From the NCBI GenBank assembly GCA_020152595.1, contig JAIGNY010004072.1, forward strand, positions 2,395,001-2,459,000: a stretch of 64,000 nucleotides of DNA, read 5' to 3'. This stretch comes from Chiridota heheva. Taxonomy: Eukaryota; Echinodermata; Holothuroidea; Apodida; Chiridotidae. A program made the position numbers and the translations under genes. Shown one piece after another: positions 10,737 through 23,544 of the stretch (its first letter is position 1; each line of letters starts with the position of its first letter). The notes below the pieces were generated by a model that saw only the letters and a program-made list of their open reading frames with translations, ran no database searches and had not been told where the DNA came from.

Positions 10737-13700
10737 GTTAATTTTATTGGTAAAATAATTCTTATAACTTTCAAAGTTATAAACGGATCCCTTACATATA
10801 AACAACGAAACACATCTGAGGTCTCGATATAGGTGGTGAAATTTAGTCTCTACCTACACTTATTTTCTGTAACTACAATATCCACCACTGTATACAATCA
10901 ATATATTAGTGATAGAGAGAAATCTAGAAAGTGACTGAAATTTGGTGATTTTTTTATGAATGAGCATCTTGCAGAGGCCAGAAGGTTACGTTTGTTGATA
11001 AATTGGTCCTGTAACTTTGGTACTGTAACTTTGGTATAAAGCATAGTGTTGTTACAAATAAACAAACAAGACATTCAGGTGTTATTATCTATTTTGAAAT
11101 TAAGAACTTACACAATTTCTACGTGCCTCCAAAAGAAAAATGCATCCAAGAAATTCCCTATCAAAATTATGAAATCCCTACCAAAAAGTTTTTGAAAGAG
11201 GAAATCTCCCTCCCACAAGTCCAAAGCTGGTGCAAACCTTGGTTACACAAACATTAAAGAAAATCTTAATTCCGCAGTTATATTTGTTTATAGTTACGCT
11301 ATACTGTAGATAAAAAGGAAACTGTTTCAGTATAGACAATGTCTATATACCCCAGAGAATTTACTATCATCATGATAATCCTTTTATCAGTAATTAACAA
11401 AACTATAAGCATTTTTGCTCATATACTAGAGGGAATAATCTTTATTGGTTGACTAAAAACCATTCTGCAAAAATAATTATATGGGTTATCTACAAACAGA
11501 ATGACAAAACAAAAATAATTTTCTTCTAGGAATATGATATAGAAAATTTGCTAACAAACGCGAAGAAGAGGTATGTTAGTAGCACTTTTCATAGCTGATA
11601 AACAGTAGTAGCACACAGGCAGTATTTAAATGTAACTTATGTAAGGACTTAAAATTTAAGCTACACTACATACTCATCTTTGTATATGAATATAAAGCTT
11701 AATTAAGACCAAAAAGTATCCACAAAACTGGTCAACACATATCATAACAGTGTAAAGGTTTGTCAGAATTTTTTAGAAAAATGTTGAAAAATAAAAAGCA
11801 TGACAAAATGTGAGACATTTAGGCTTCCTACACTAGTATGATCATCATTTTCAAACAAACTTGAGACTTCAGCACAATTTTGCATTGGAATATGATATTA
11901 AAGTTACTTCACGTCCAGTTCTGTATCTCGTCCTCTCTCAAGCAAGATAGACATATATCATAGGCGGCGGAAGCAAGGTGGCCAGAGAGGAGAAGGGAGA
12001 GGGGAGGGTGGCCAGAGAGGAGAAGGGAGAGGGGGGCAGGACCCCCAATAATTATTTGTAATTTTAATACTTTTGGTATATTTTTAATCACCCCAAGATT
12101 TGATTCATATGTTCTTATCATAGCCTAGATCATGCAGTCCACAATATCTTTCAATTATACAAAACAAAAACTTATGAGCTTTGGAACATATTTTCTGTAT
12201 TGGACCTCCTGACTAGAATGGAAAATGTCCAGTCATATGGTCATAATTACTTGCATTATGTCTGATCAATGACAACTCTCCTCCCTGGCCTGATTTTAAC
12301 ACGTTATAAGCTGGCTTTATTGGATGTTGGCACTATTGACTATTGACCTACACATGAAAGCGGATATTTATTTTCTAACATTTTGGAAAGTTAGGTTCTT
12401 CACTTGCATCATAAAACATGGGTAAAATGTATAAAGACCTCCAACTGTTCTTTATAAATCAAAAGCTGCCCATTTCATTCTGATAATTTTAAAGTAAAAT
12501 TTTGTTTTCAAATAGCCTACATTTAACAGCAGACTTTTTGCAGAATATTATAGTCCAAATTAGAGTCCAAATATATATATTTTTCACTGCAGGCCCGTAA
12601 CCAGGACTTTGAAAGGAGATTTGTTATTTTGTATAAAAGGGCACTTTATTCCTGCACCTTGGAAAATTTGTAATGGGAACGTGATGTACTACATCAGGGT
12701 TTTTTTTTTGTTTTTTTTATTCACCGAGAGAATGCTATAGATTTGTCAAATGGTCAGAACAGTTCCAGTGTTCAAAAAACTTCGAAATTCCAAGTGCTTA
12801 TTATTTATTTAGATTTCATAGGGCACTTTCTCAGAAAAAAATTGTTCCTCACAGAAAAGTTTGAAAATGTAAAATAATCTATTAGTAATATATCAACACT
12901 TTGTGTGATATTGTATTTAATACAAGAACTAAGACACTGAGAGATAGAGGGGGAGGAGCGGGTTCGTTTAAAAAGTTTGACAAAATTTACACATGTTCAT
13001 AGTAAATTATTGAAAGCTTATCAAACATTTTTCTTTTGGACTACACATATCTTTCAAAAAGTGACCATAGACCTATATCCATGCACAAAAACGTGAACAA
13101 TAAAATATTATATTTCCACATTATGCATTTTCATGATTTTGTTTTGTGTATATTGTATACAGTATTATATCTCTCTTTGACATGAATTTTGACTTGAACA
13201 ATAAACCTTCTTCCTATGCATTGTGACAAACTTTTTTCCCTTCAAATGTCAATTTTGCGAGAGCTTCCAGGGGCTACCGAGGATTCGCTCCTAAACCCCA
13301 TACCGAAAAGTAAGCGATATGCGCTAGCAGTAACACCTTCATTCTCACCTTAACGGAAAATCTTACAAATCATCCCCCATTTTTTTTTTGTTCAAAGAAC
13401 AACCCCCTTCCCGCTCCCTCCCCCCAATATTTTTTTGTCCCTTTCGTTGACTCTGATATACATAGTTTGACCATTAAATATAATCCTTTGATTACAGGTT
13501 AAAAAAATACCACAAAACTTGAGTATTGCCATAATCATAATATAAGTATTTGTTTTTCGAACCTGCTATGGTAAAAACATTTTATGTACATAAGGAAAGA
13601 GTGGTATACCACAAAGCTCAAGCAGTGGTTGAAATTTCTACTGTTCCGCTCTTCTAAGCTCAGTTTTATTCAAGCAGGAAATCAGAATTTTAAAATTACT

Positions 13701-14322
13701 GGTGGAAAAGAATTTCCCAGTAAGAAAACACTTTTCCCACCTTGCATCTGCCCAATAGATCATGAATATGTTAAATGTTGCAAGGCTACAGTGCTATAAC
13801 TCGTGCCTGCCTGAATGCAGTTTGTCATGGGCTTAATATTTATGCTGTTTTTCTTCAAATATGACATACAGTATGAAGTTGCCATGAGTTATTTTTATCA
13901 TTTGAGAATACGACCTGGGTCTAGTGTTATTGTAACTTTCTATCTACTGTAGATCAATCGCAATTTCTTCTTGGTAGTAAAGCTATGTACTGTACATGTA
14001 ATATCCTTTTTCGTGCTTCTCTTACAAAAACATTATAACCAAAAAGAAGTTGTATTATTTTGTCCTATTTGAAGGAATGAATTTGCACTGTTATTGACAA
14101 CAAAAGTTGAACAGTGAAATGTGATCTTGGACAATTTAATACTTGAGAAAGTAGTGTTCCATGGAATGGAATAGTAATTCAGGGCAAATACATTCAAACA
14201 AATTGAAAGCATTTTGGCCATTTTTTCTTAAATTACTCTTGTCATAATTGTCATTATCATTTTTATCAGTCACTTCATTAAGTAAAGTTCTGTTAAAAAA
14301 TTTGGCAGTGTAAAATATTTGT
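10737..14322. other. Non-coding stretch with a 31-bp direct repeat
   Basis: No exon or RNA gene was recognised. A roughly 31-bp unit containing GGTGGCCAGAGAGGAGAAGG occurs twice in tandem at about 11977-12038. A T run lies near 12700-12718. GCCCGTAACCAGGACTTTG near 12595 resembles the terminus of another common MITE type, but I could not find its partner end. Confidence 0.5.
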
Positions 14323-14999
14323 TAGCTTGCACAAGCTTGAAAACAGTTTTGCTACAGTAGCTTGTGCAAGCTTGCAGATAGTTTTTACTACCTAGTGCAA
14401 GCTAATTTGTTCCAAATACTAGCTTGCAGCATGCTTGCTATGCTGCAAGCTTGCAGCATGCTTGCTACAAGCTTGCAGCATGCTTGCTACAAGCTTGCAG
14501 CATGCTTGCTACAAGCTTGCAGCATGCTTGCCACAAGCTTGCACAAGCTAAAAATTCAGCTTGTCGCAAGCATGCTGCAAGTTTGTAGCAAGCATGCTGC
14601 AAGCTTGCTGCAAGCATGCTGCAAGCTTGCTGCAAGCATGCTGCAAGCATGCTGCAAGCTTGCTGCAAGCATGATGCAAGCTTGCTGCAAGCATGATGCA
14701 AGCATGATGCAAGCTTGCTGCAAGCATGATGCAAGCTTGCTGCAAGCATGATGCAAGCTTGCTGCAAGCATGATGCAAGCTTGCTGCAAGCATGATGCAA
14801 GCTTGCTGCAAGCATGATGCAAGCTTGCTGCAAGCATGATGCAAGCATGATGCAAGCTTGCTGCAAGCATGATGCAAGCATGATGCAAGCTTGCTGCAAG
14901 CATGATGCAAGCTTGCTGCAAGCATGATGCAAGCTTGCTGCAAGCATGATGCAAGCTTGCTGCAAGCATGATGCAAGCTTGCTGCAAGCATGATGCAAG
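14323..14999. repeat. 11-bp minisatellite in 22-bp dimers, with internal orientation switch
   Basis: The basic monomer is GC(A/T)TG(A/C)TGCAA, 11 bases, mostly in 22-base dimers GCATGATGCAA plus GCTTGCTGCAA. From about 14400 to 14548 the units run in reverse complement (TTGCAGCATGC, TTGCTACAAGC). After a hinge near 14549-14559 they run forward to 14999, giving an inverted-repeat-like layout. The unit has few stop codons in any frame, so long open frames on both strands here are artefacts. Degenerate units recur at about 16348-16425, on the far side of the 24-bp array. Confidence 0.92.
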
Positions 15000-16056
15000 C
15001 TCCCACCCCATGTCCCACATGGCATCCCACTCCATGTCCCACATGGCATCCTACCCCATGTCCCACACGACATCCCATCCCATGTCCCACATGGCATTCC
15101 ACCATATCTCCCACATGGCATCCAACCCCATGTCCCACATAACATCCCATGTCCCACATGGCATTCCATCATATGTTTCACAGGTCATCCCATCCTATGA
15201 CCCACATGGCATCCCATCCCATGTCCCACATGGCATCCTACCCCATGTCCCATATGGCATCCTACCCCATGTCCCACACGACATCCTATCCCATGTCCCA
15301 CATGGCATTCCACCATATCTACCACATGGCATCCCACCCCATGTCCCACATGGCATTCCACCATATCTCCCACATGGCATCCCACCCCATGTCCCACATG
15401 ACATCCCATGTCCCACATGGCATTCCATCATATGTCCCACAGGGCATTCCACCATATCTCCCACATGGCATTTCACCAGTGTCTCACATGGCATATTCCA
15501 CCATATGTCCCACATGGCCTTCCACCATATGTCCCACATGGCATTCCACCATATGTCCCACATGGCATCCCATGCTATGCCCCACATGGATCCCATCCTA
15601 CATGTGTATCCCACATTAATCCAACCATATGTGCCACATGACATCCCTCCCTATGTCCCACATGGCATCCCTCCCTGTGTCCTGCATTAGTGGCTTCCTA
15701 CCTGATGTCCCACATGGCATCCCACCATATGTTCCACATGGTATTCCTCCCAATGTCCCAATGACATCCTACTTTATGTACCACATGGCATCACATCCCA
15801 TATTCCCATGGCCTCCCACCCTATGTCCCACATAGCCTCCTACCCGTGTCACACATGGCATCCTACCTTATGTCACACATGGCATCCTACCTTATGTCAC
15901 ACATGGCATCACAACCTATGTCACACTCTGTGTTACTCGTGGCATCCCACCATGTCCCACATGGCATTATACCCTGTTCCACATGGCATCCCACCCCATG
16001 TCCCACATGGCATCCCACCCATGTCCCACATGACATCCCATAGGCTCCATAAGAAG
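15000..16056. repeat. 24-bp minisatellite array, copy 1
   Basis: About 44 imperfect tandem units of TCCCACATGGCATCCCACCC plus CATG, 24 bases each, start directly at the end of the 11-bp array. Because 24 is a multiple of three and stops are rare, open frames of up to 240 codons with an eight-residue SHMASHPM-type period appear on both strands. They have no promoter or splice context and follow the repeat exactly, so they are not genes. Confidence 0.93.
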
Positions 16057-16303
16057 TCTCATCCTAGCTATCAAAGTCCCTGATGGAGCATACTATGTAT
16101 GAAAGTGTCAGTTCATATAATAACTTATATGCAAATGACTTGTTGAAATGGGGTGGGATGCCATGTCCATCATGACATACCATACTATCCCATGTCCCAC
16201 ATGACATTCCATTCCATGACATTCCACCCTATGTCCTGCATGGCATTCCATATACATCCTACATGGTATTCGACCCTGTTTCACATGGCATCCCACCCCA
16301 TAA
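15600..16303. repeat. Segmental duplication, copy A
   Basis: This block, consisting of the end of the 24-bp array plus a unique flank, is repeated about 3.43 kb to the right at 19050-19735. Diagnostic non-array flank words are CTATCAAAGTCCCTGATGGA (16067 and 19498) and TTCATATAATAACTTATATG (near 16112 and 19542). Copy A ends abruptly at about 16303, where copy B carries on into more 24-bp units. Duplication of array plus flank implies a larger-scale event than slippage alone. Confidence 0.85.
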
Positions 16304-18609
16304 AAATTCACCTTCACAATCTTGTTTAAAGCATCCCTACAGAAAACTAGCTTGCAGCAAGCTTGCAATAAACTAACATTAGTTAATGCTAGTTTGTACT
16401 AGCTTTCCACAAGGTTGCTGCAAGTAAACTTTTTCTGTAAGGGCTAGCTGTGACCAATATCTGCCTGCAGCCTCATTTTCAAACAAAACTTGATTATCGC
16501 CATTTGGTGAATCATTTCAAGTAATGTAATTTGATTGCATTAATATTTCGAAATCAACCTTGGCATTCTCATTAATATGACCTTTGTTGAAAACTTTCAC
16601 TTATTTCTTACCTAGAGTACTGTATATGAATAAGGCGATAATGCCACTGATAATAATTATCTGACAAATATTGATTACTGATAAAATGATGAATTATTTA
16701 CTAAACTTAAGATAACTTCAAAACAATTTATCGGTAAGATCCATCCCAACATCTTAAAATACTCATCAGTAAGATCAAACCACTAAGTTGAACCAGAAAG
16801 AGGCAGCGGGTAAGAACAAAGGACTGGGGCTAGCAAGGGCTATGCAAGATGATTTTGGGGCAATTCAAACATAAATCAGAGAAGAATCAATCTATGTATT
16901 TGCATCAATTTAGAGTGGAGAACTATATAGGGTGGAAGAAAATAGGGGATGGGTGAAGCACTACTCAGAAAAAGCCTTACTATATATAGGGCATGCCAGC
17001 CTGAACCCAACAGCCTGGGAAATAACAGCTTTTTCATAGTCAAAATCTTATAAGACATTTAGTATATTAAAATCAACCTTTCCAAAACTAATCCAGTTCA
17101 TATTCACAATTTCAGGTAATAATACATTTCTGTAAGGGAAGCCAAGCAATATTCTTGTTTCTTCTATGCCCCATTTGTTGTTTCTGGGAGAGATTATCTG
17201 CTTTTCACTTAATGTCTTTTGAATGTGGAACATCGGCCTACACATACCAGGGTTAAAAAAATAACAACAAAAAGACACTCACCAATCATTTACAGTATAC
17301 ACCTTGGCGAGGCTTAATTAAGTGTGGGGAGTACCACAGTATATTATGATTTTTTTATTTGCCACAATTTTATTTGAACACCAATGGCGAGCAGGCGAGT
17401 GGTTTTTCCAACCCTGACTCATACCCATGATGTATCAATGTTGCCAAAGTAAGCAAGAAACTGAACAGTGGTTTTGAATTTTATGCAATTAATACAAGAT
17501 TGCTATCATACTTTTATACAACAGCATCAAAGATTTTCTGGAATATAATTCAAAATAACATGCGTGAGCTCACTTGTTGAATATAATATGAAACTTTGGA
17601 AACAGATCATGCGAATGAAAGACAAAAAACTTTTTAGCAGCCACAAATTGATTTAGTAAAATAAACTTCTTTAAAATGATTGGCAAAAGTTTCACATCAA
17701 ATTCATAATTTTGTGGATAAGGAAATATAAATACAGGCCTTACCTGGCCACCTCAGCAAGAATAAAATTGTTTCAGAAAAAATCCTTGCTCAGTTGTTTG
17801 AGAAAGAACAATAGGTCTGTAACATATAATCACTCAACTGCTTGGATAAGCCAATTTTTCTGACCTAGACATTTCATGTAATGGTCAATTCCACAGAAAA
17901 GGGGACATAAAGCGTAAAAATTAAAAATAATTTGATTGAGCAGATAAGTAACTATTAATATTAACTAATATGTGAATTTTCATTATTAAAAGTAAATTTT
18001 CCAAACAATTTTTTAAGTATTTATGCAAAATAAATGCTGTCCTCTATGAAGTACCAAGCAATATAAATGGTCATTTTTAGAGCTCATTTTTACCAATTTC
18101 ACCAATATTTTTTTGTTGGTGTACTTACTTTTAGATTTAATGTTTTTATTGGTTAAGGTATGTATTTGCTTTTCCTGATACATATTTATGCAGTAGTATT
18201 TCTAATGACTGGATTTTATGAAGCAATATTTGAGAAATCGTTAATGTAACACACGTCATACTTTTTCAGGAAAGTTTCTATAACTGTATATAGAGATGGA
18301 AGTATACAAAATATATTCCAATCCTCTTCATTTAGACTGGTATCTATATACAGTATCAATTGTACCTAATAAATTAAATTTCTTTTATTTCCAAATACAT
18401 GGGAACAATGAAACATGTAACACTCCTCACAATGTGTGACAGGTGTTATATGCATTATAAAAAATGCAGTATGCAATACCAGGAAGGTAAATGACATTCA
18501 AAACTTAAGGAGATTTACAAATTTAAGTACATCAATTTATAACTAGAACGGAAAATACCGTCACGCTTCGCATGCTTATACAAATTGACACCCATATCAT
18601 ATGACCCCG
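16304..18609. other. Non-coding stretch between the two minisatellite blocks
   Basis: Remnants of the 11-bp repeat lie at 16348-16425. Donor-like CTAG/GTAAGA (minus, about 16611) and CAG/GTAAGG (minus, about 17742) sites were inspected. The sequences before them contain stops in the relevant frames, so no exon is called. The rest is AT-rich with nothing recognised. Confidence 0.5.
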
Positions 18610-19475
18610 CCAAATATAAAAATGGCATCTCACACTAAGTCCCACATGGCATCCCACCCCATGTTCCACATGACATCCCATCCCATGTCCCACATGGCAT
18701 TCCACCATATCTCCCACATGGCATCCCACCCCATGTCCCACATGACATCCCATCCCTTGTCCCACATGACATTCCATCATATGTCCCTTATGGCATCCCA
18801 TCCTATGACCCACATGGCATCCTACCCAATAATGTCCCACATAGATCAAATCCTATGTCCCAAATGACATCCCACCCATATCCCAAATGACATCCCACCC
18901 ATGTCCCACATGACATTCCATCCCATGCCTTGTCCAACATGGCATTCCACCATATCTCCCACATGGCATTCACTATACAGTATGTCCCACATGGCATCCC
19001 ACCCTATGACCCACATAGCATCCCACCCTATGTCCCACATGGTTCCCATCCTACATGTATGTCCCACATTAATCTAAGCATATGTACCACATGACATCCC
19101 TCCCGATGTCACACATAGCATCCCTCCCTGTGTCCCGTATCAGTGGCTTCCCACCTAATGTCCCACATGGCATCCCACCTTATGTTCCACATGGTATCCC
19201 TCCCAATGTCCCAATGACATCTTACTTTATGTCCCACATGGCATCACATCCCATGTCCCCATGGCCTCCTACCATATGTCCCACATAGCCTCCTACCCTA
19301 TGTCACACATGACATCCTACCCTACGTCACGCATGGAATCCCAACCTGTCACACTCTGTGTTACTCGTAGCATCCCACCATGTCCCACATGGCATTCCAC
19401 CCTGTTCCATATGGCATTCCACCCAATGTCCTACATGGCATCCCACCCAATGTCCCACACGACATCCCATAGGCT
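18610..19475. repeat. 24-bp minisatellite array, copy 2
   Basis: About 36 units of the same CCCACATGGCATCCCACC-type repeat as at 15000-16056, with more substitutions and some units of altered length. Its second half (from about 19050) is part of the segmental duplication. Open frames follow the repeat period and are not genes. Confidence 0.92.
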
Positions 19476-19735
19476 TCATAAAAAGTCTCATCCTAGCTAT
19501 CAAAGTCCCTGATGGAGCATACTATGTATGAAAGTGTCAGTTCATATAATAACTTATATGCAAATGACTTGTTGAAATGGGGTGGGATGCCATGTCCATC
19601 ATGACATACCATACTATCCCATGTCCCACATGACATTCCATTCCATGACATTCCACCCTATGTCCTGCAGGGCATTCCATATACATCCTACATGGTATTC
19701 AACCCTGTTTCACATGGCATCCCACCCCATATCCC
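19050..19735. repeat. Segmental duplication, copy B
   Basis: Counterpart of 15600-16303 (array end plus unique flank). It is followed by a few further 24-bp units up to about 19770. Confidence 0.85.
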
Positions 19736-19765
19736 ACATGGCATCCCACCCCATGTCCCACATGA

Positions 19766-19876
19766 CGTCCCATAGGCTTCATAAGTCTCATCTTAGTTAT
19801 CACAGTCGCTGATTGAGCACACTATGTATGAAAATGTCAGTTCATATAATAACTGATATGCAAATGAGTTGTTGAA
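19766..19876. repeat. Third, partial copy of the array flank
   Basis: TAGGCTTCATAAGTCTCATC, then CACTATGTATGAAAATGTCAG and ATATGCAAATGAGTTGTTGA repeat the flank seen at 16039 and 19466 with more differences. This shows at least two rounds of duplication of array plus flank. Confidence 0.8.
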
Positions 19877-20490
19877 TAAGAAAAAAAAAGGCAGAGTCAA
19901 ATAATTACAGTATGTCTGATATAGACCTTGGTGTATACCACATGGTATATATTATATCATATGTCCCGCATGCCCCCCTTCCCCCCCTCCCCCCATCCAT
20001 CTCCCACATGGCATCCCTCCATATGTTCATATGCAGTCACATCCTGACTACCTGACTGAGCATACTAAATAAAGTACAAAAGAGAAACTTGAGGATCTCT
20101 GAAGAATATTGGAAAATTATATCATTTTACAGTTATCTTTTAAGGAAATATCAAATGTTTTGTAGACCATTAAAGAAACTAGTCTTCAATCCTGTCTTAA
20201 GTGTCTCTGAAAATTTTAACATTTTGTAAGGAAATTCTAAGCTTTCATAGGATATCTGAAGAAACTAACATTTTCTGAGGAATTCGCAGGAAAAACTGGA
20301 TGGCCAGTTGGACGAAATCGCCACTGCATGCGAACCAAAAATAGCCTTTGAAACCTTGTTTGTGTTAAGTACTTAAATTGTGGCTAGATGTGCGGAGTAT
20401 ATGGTTTGGGGAATTGCCACTGTAACACTGTCACATATTAAAAGAAAAATTGGTATAACTCTCAACAGGGATGGTATATACAAATTATAC
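19877..20490. other. Non-coding stretch with a C-rich patch and array debris
   Basis: A C-rich run lies at about 19975-19995, followed by CTCCCACATGGCATCCCTCC, a stray unit of the 24-bp array. Nothing else was recognised. Confidence 0.5.
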
Positions 20491-21511
20491 TAGAGCTGTG
20501 AACGTTTAGGGATTTTAGTAAACGTGTACACGCCAAAAAAAGCCAGCGTGTATCGTGTACACGAGTTTAGTACCGTAATTTTCGGAAATACACCAAAATT
20601 GCTCCAAAACTACAAGGCGAGGTAAAAAAAATCACGCAACCAGTATGGCAAAAGTACTGACTGCATTGCCCAAATAGACGCTGAGTTTTGCTTTCCAAAT
20701 TGTAAAAAGTTTACTTCTACAGTATAAATCATCATTTTTATGGAAAATATGCATGGAAATTCAGTTTAGAAAGAACAGATAACTTCCTTTCAATGTCATT
20801 TAAACTCAACATCGCGTAACTTTTTTGTCCTACAAAGTTCTGTGAAAATCTTGCATACTAAGCCCCTATGATATACCTCGCAGTAAAATATTTCAAAACT
20901 ACGCCATCACCACCAGGAAGTTCTGAAACATCAGTCCTCTCGAAAAAATGGCTGCCATCTTTGCGAAGCATGCAGAATTTCAGCTCTGTTAAAACCTTTT
21001 TCTGTTTGTTTATTATGCAATATTTTTTCTTTCTTGCAAAATTTATTTAACTCATCAGGTAATATTTACATGTAAATGTACTGATTGTCACTATTTAAGT
21101 GTTTTTAGTCAATAAAACGGGCCTTGATTGTGTGGGATTTAAAGCCTTGTGGCCTAACGTTAGGCCTATTGTTAGTTTCACTGTTTACTGCTGCACATTC
21201 GCGGTGCATTTTACAAGTTAGATTACTCAGATTTCGGCGAAATCAAAGTGCATAATATCCCCATTCATTGGTGATTACTGCGCATTTGTGATTCACACAT
21301 CTAAAAAGTATTATGCTAATCGGGTTTACAGTTTGTAAAAGTCATTGATTGGAGTTTTGTCAGCCGAATGTGTGTGTGATTTAAATCATGAATTTTGATT
21401 TTCAACGACAAGAGACTATGATGTATGAAAAACGATTACTCGCAATGAAGTATAAACGTTTACAAGATTTGCAAGCATGTAGCGTGTACACGCTAAACGG
21501 TCACAGCTCTA
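20491..21511 (+). mobile_element. Non-autonomous hAT element, family with TAGAGCTGTGA ends, copy 1 (1021 bp)
   Basis: The ends are TAGAGCTGTGAACGTTTAG at left and the reverse complement of TAGAGCTGTGACCGTTTAG at right, each followed by a GTGTACACG block. An exact 8-bp target duplication AATTATAC flanks it (20483-20490 and 21512-21519). A second copy lies at 41811-42849 in the opposite orientation, with matching interior (for example GGCCTAACGTTAGGCCTATT here). There is no transposase frame. Terminal bases, duplication length and subterminal repeats fit the hAT superfamily. Confidence 0.95.
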
Positions 21512-21519
21512 AATTATAC

Positions 21520-23544
21520 TTCAAATGCATCTTGTTCATATAGACATCTTTATAACAATTTTATCCTGTCAATGAAATTACCTACATTTACAAACCTCTG
21601 GTACAAAACAAAATGTGTAACAAATTATGTGACATTTGTTAGTATAAGCTCTATACATTATGCAATACAAAGAAGGTCAATGACATCCTTAATTTTAGGA
21701 AAGATGTAGTATTTATCAGAATAGGCATTTAAACCTTGTTTTAGGTACTAAAATCATTGAAACTACAGTACAGTGCAGTCTGTGAACATCATAGTGTGGT
21801 GTGACAACACCTTCAAGAACATAGTGTTCATTACCATCAGTAATCATTCCCCAAAAGAAATACAAAGTGATCATTTTTATATTCATACTGTTTTACTTGT
21901 ATTAAATGATTATTTTGAGCACTAAGATAAAATATACATCCGAAATAGATTATTCTAATTGTTTGAAAAAGCAAAAATCAAAAGTGATCAATAGAAATTT
22001 CAGATGCTTATTAAACACCCATCACATGTAATGTAAAACCAGTCACAACAATTATTTTAGTGCAAAAACTCGTACAGATTGTTGAATTCCTTAGCTTTTG
22101 AAATATTTTATTACAATGAAGTTCCAACTTATATTTGATGATTAATTGTTGGTTGCTAAGTGCTCTTTTAATCTCACAGAGTTTTACATGTATGTATTCT
22201 TTAAATCTGAAAAACCTGTCTTTTCATGTAACACCCCCCACGCGTGTTTGCTTGCCTCAGTATTATCTGTTGTAGCATTTGTCTATCTTTTTTCTTCCGA
22301 GTTAAGAAGAAGTTTATATAGTATACCTAGGGATGGTACTGCATTGGGATAATAAGAGTCAGCATTCAAGAAATTGCCCAAAAATTCACTTGCCCACTGG
22401 GCAGACACATGTGCAGAATTGTTTGCCCGGAAGCAAAATCCACTTGTCCCACAATTATCACAACAATATTGGAAGAGGTGATGCACATTATCGTAAAATA
22501 TTTCTTACGGCAATATTTACTGAGAATGCTGTATAAATAATAAAAGACTCTTACACTTACCAAAAAAACAGTGGAAATAGTAATCCACATATCCTCTACA
22601 AATATAAGCTGGTTGAACATGTGCGCAATGCATGCTGTTTTGCTAGCAAGGCTTGCTCCTTTCAACCAATCATATCATGGGTAAAAAATCTCATGCATAT
22701 TTATATCCAGTCACTGTTTCTTGCAGAGGTCTGTTCTGCTGTGTTAATGCACCACACGCAATGGGTCCAATACCCATTCCATGTACACATACAGTATCGT
22801 ACAGGGCATACCATATGCTGCATAAATGTTTACATCTTACATAGGGTGCGTGTATCATGTTTATATGGCGAGGTTTAAGATCATTTCATAACATAACAAA
22901 ATATTTTGGCTTACAAATACATGGAATATAAGTCTGATTTCAGTTATTTTCTGGGCATTTCCATCAGTTATATTGTAGTAAGTATAATCTGTGTAATGAA
23001 TTAAGTTTCTAAAAAGAAATTCACTTTATTAGTTTGGATAAATTTATAGTTGCCTGGTGGGCATAACAACTTGTAAATCAACTTGCGCAGACATAAATAT
23101 TAGTTGCCCCATGCATCAGGACAGGTGATTGTCGAACGCTGATAACAGTTACTATTTGAGAGAAATTATTCCGAAGTTCACAAATTGTCTCTGAATCATA
23201 ACACCCGTCACATGGAATTGACCTAATTAATACTCACTTCATAAAATACTTTCACTAATTTCTTATCATACATAAATTCCTTTAATTGGTTAAAACAAAA
23301 GGCCTCTGATAATAACTGAATCCTTTACTATCATCAATCAAATATTGACTCAATATATTTCATCAAAGAGATTGATGAAATATTTTAAGATCTTGTCCAG
23401 AGTGCTGTATCATCTACATATTGTAACATCAATTAAAATCAAGCGACCTTGACCAAACAAAATAAAAACAAGAGGTGAATTGTTGGAAATCTTTTAGACA
23501 CAGCTTTGCAATTGAATTAAAGCAAACTACTTACTGTGTACACC
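21520..23544. other. Non-coding stretch, nothing recognised
   Basis: AT-rich, probably intronic. CCCAGTGGGCAAGTG-type words near 22390-22450 (and a looser echo near 23050) hint at another short dispersed repeat whose limits I could not define. Open frames here lack splice flanks or family resemblance. Confidence 0.45.

Noticed and set aside
14600..15000. CRISPR-like regular repeat
   Set aside because: Units are contiguous with no variable spacers and the DNA is clearly eukaryotic; it is a minisatellite.
14362..16083. Open frames of up to 240 codons on both strands
   Set aside because: They follow the 11- and 24-bp repeat periods exactly and exist only because the units lack stops.
17742..17825. 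Minus-strand exon ending in a CAG/GTAAGG donor
   Set aside because: All three frames contain a stop before the donor.
18532..19812. Further open frames with SHMASHPM-type periods
   Set aside because: Same artefact in the second 24-bp array.
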